Assembly: GCA_002315625.1 (NCBI GenBank)
Contig: DCHH01000011.1
Location: 8,288 to 24,164, forward strand
Length of the DNA stretch: 15,877 bases
From: Bacteroidales bacterium UBA1757
Lineage (GTDB): Bacteria; Bacteroidota; Bacteroidia; Bacteroidales; UBA1402
Reading direction: 5' to 3'
Part shown: piece after piece, positions 15,532-15,877 of the stretch
Layout: every line of letters starts with the position of its first letter
Numbering within the stretch: the stretch's first letter is position 1
Notes under the pieces: model-generated
What the model was told of the DNA's origin: nothing
Database searches by the model: none
Seen by the model: only the letters and a program-made list of their open reading frames with translations
Position numbers and translations under genes: made by a program

Positions 15532-15877
15532 CCAGGCATAGCACTCTTTTTTGTATAGCACTGCTGACCGTGCTCCTTAGTACGGCTTGCAGCATATCGT
15601 ACAAGTTCAATGGAGCCTCTATTGACTACAATACAACTAAGTCTATCTCCATCAAGGACTTCCCCAATCAGGCCCTGTTGGTCTATCCCCCTCTTTCGCA
15701 GACTTTTTCGGAGGAATTGCGCGATATCTATACCCGTCAGACCCGCCTGAAGGTGCTCAAGTCGGGTGGAGACCTTCAGATTGAGGGTGAAATCACAGGC
15801 TACGAACTGACTCCTATGGCTCCCAAGTCGGATGGCTATGCTTCAGAGACAAAGTTGACGATGACTGTCAAGGTCCG
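15528..15877 (+). CDS. lptE: LPS-assembly lipoprotein LptE, 3'-partial
   Basis: Outer-membrane lipoprotein that, with the LptD barrel, inserts lipopolysaccharide into the outer leaflet. Only the first 116 codons are in the window, and the frame is open at the right edge. ATG 15528 overlaps the TGA of the sigma-54 activator (ATGA), which indicates translational coupling. Residues 1-20 are a lipoprotein signal peptide with the lipobox LSTAC, lipidated at Cys21. The mature start SISYKFNGASIDYNTTKSIS, then ALLVYPPLSQTFSEELRDIY and a segment with GDLQIEGEITGYELTP, matches the Bacteroidota LptE-like family. There, YSFTG/YKFNG-type starts and the 'EG.I..Y..TP' strand recur. The assignment rests on these segments and the lipobox. 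Confidence 0.88.
   Translation, partial: MTRHSTLFCIALLTVLLSTACSISYKFNGASIDYNTTKSISIKDFPNQALLVYPPLSQTFSEELRDIYTRQTRLKVLKSGGDLQIEGEITGYELTPMAPKSDGYASETKLTMTVKV

Overview
The window comes from a member of the Bacteroidota, most likely order Bacteroidales. Four things point there. The gene set is typical: a DUF4837 lipoprotein, Bacteroidota-type LptC and LptE lipoproteins, a SurA/PpiD-like isomerase with an N-terminal anchor, and a receiver-less sigma-54 activator. Promoter-like TAnnTTTG (-7) boxes sit just upstream of several genes. Start codons are preceded by A/T-rich sequence rather than Shine-Dalgarno sites. The glycoside hydrolases resemble those of Bacteroidota polysaccharide-utilisation loci. 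All genes are on the + strand, packing is tight, and no gap without a gene exceeds about 85 bases. I saw no RNA genes, CRISPR arrays, insertion sequences or attachment sites.

Region 1 (1-4431) is carbohydrate-active. It holds the 3' part of a DUF5703-like six-hairpin glycosidase-type protein, cut by the window edge, and a secreted family 2 glycoside hydrolase with both catalytic glutamates. This looks like the end of an accessory saccharide-degradation locus.

Region 2 (4431-10916) is core. The type III pantothenate kinase gene coaX overlaps the hydrolase stop codon by one base. It is followed by an outer-membrane beta-barrel protein, a secreted TPR protein, LptC and a 710-residue periplasmic parvulin-type chaperone/isomerase. 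A strong intrinsic terminator at 10889-10916 closes this block. Apart from coaX, these products serve the cell envelope.

Region 3 (10938-15877) holds rlmN (23S rRNA/tRNA m2A methyltransferase), a DUF4837 lipoprotein, pdxA (vitamin B6 synthesis), a sigma-54 activator with an intact GAFTGA loop but no N-terminal sensor, and the start of lptE, cut by the window edge. The last three genes are tightly spaced or overlapping.

The most interesting structures are these: small hairpins that span the stop codons of three genes, each followed by a TAnnTTTG box before the next gene; a four-fold repeat of about 104 residues in the isomerase; a sigma-54 activator whose extra segment lies between the AAA+ domain and the DNA-binding domain; and a proline/alanine-rich tail on LptC. 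I did not find a clearly new multi-gene system. The region reads mainly as a conserved Bacteroidales housekeeping and envelope locus joined to the end of a glycan-degradation locus.
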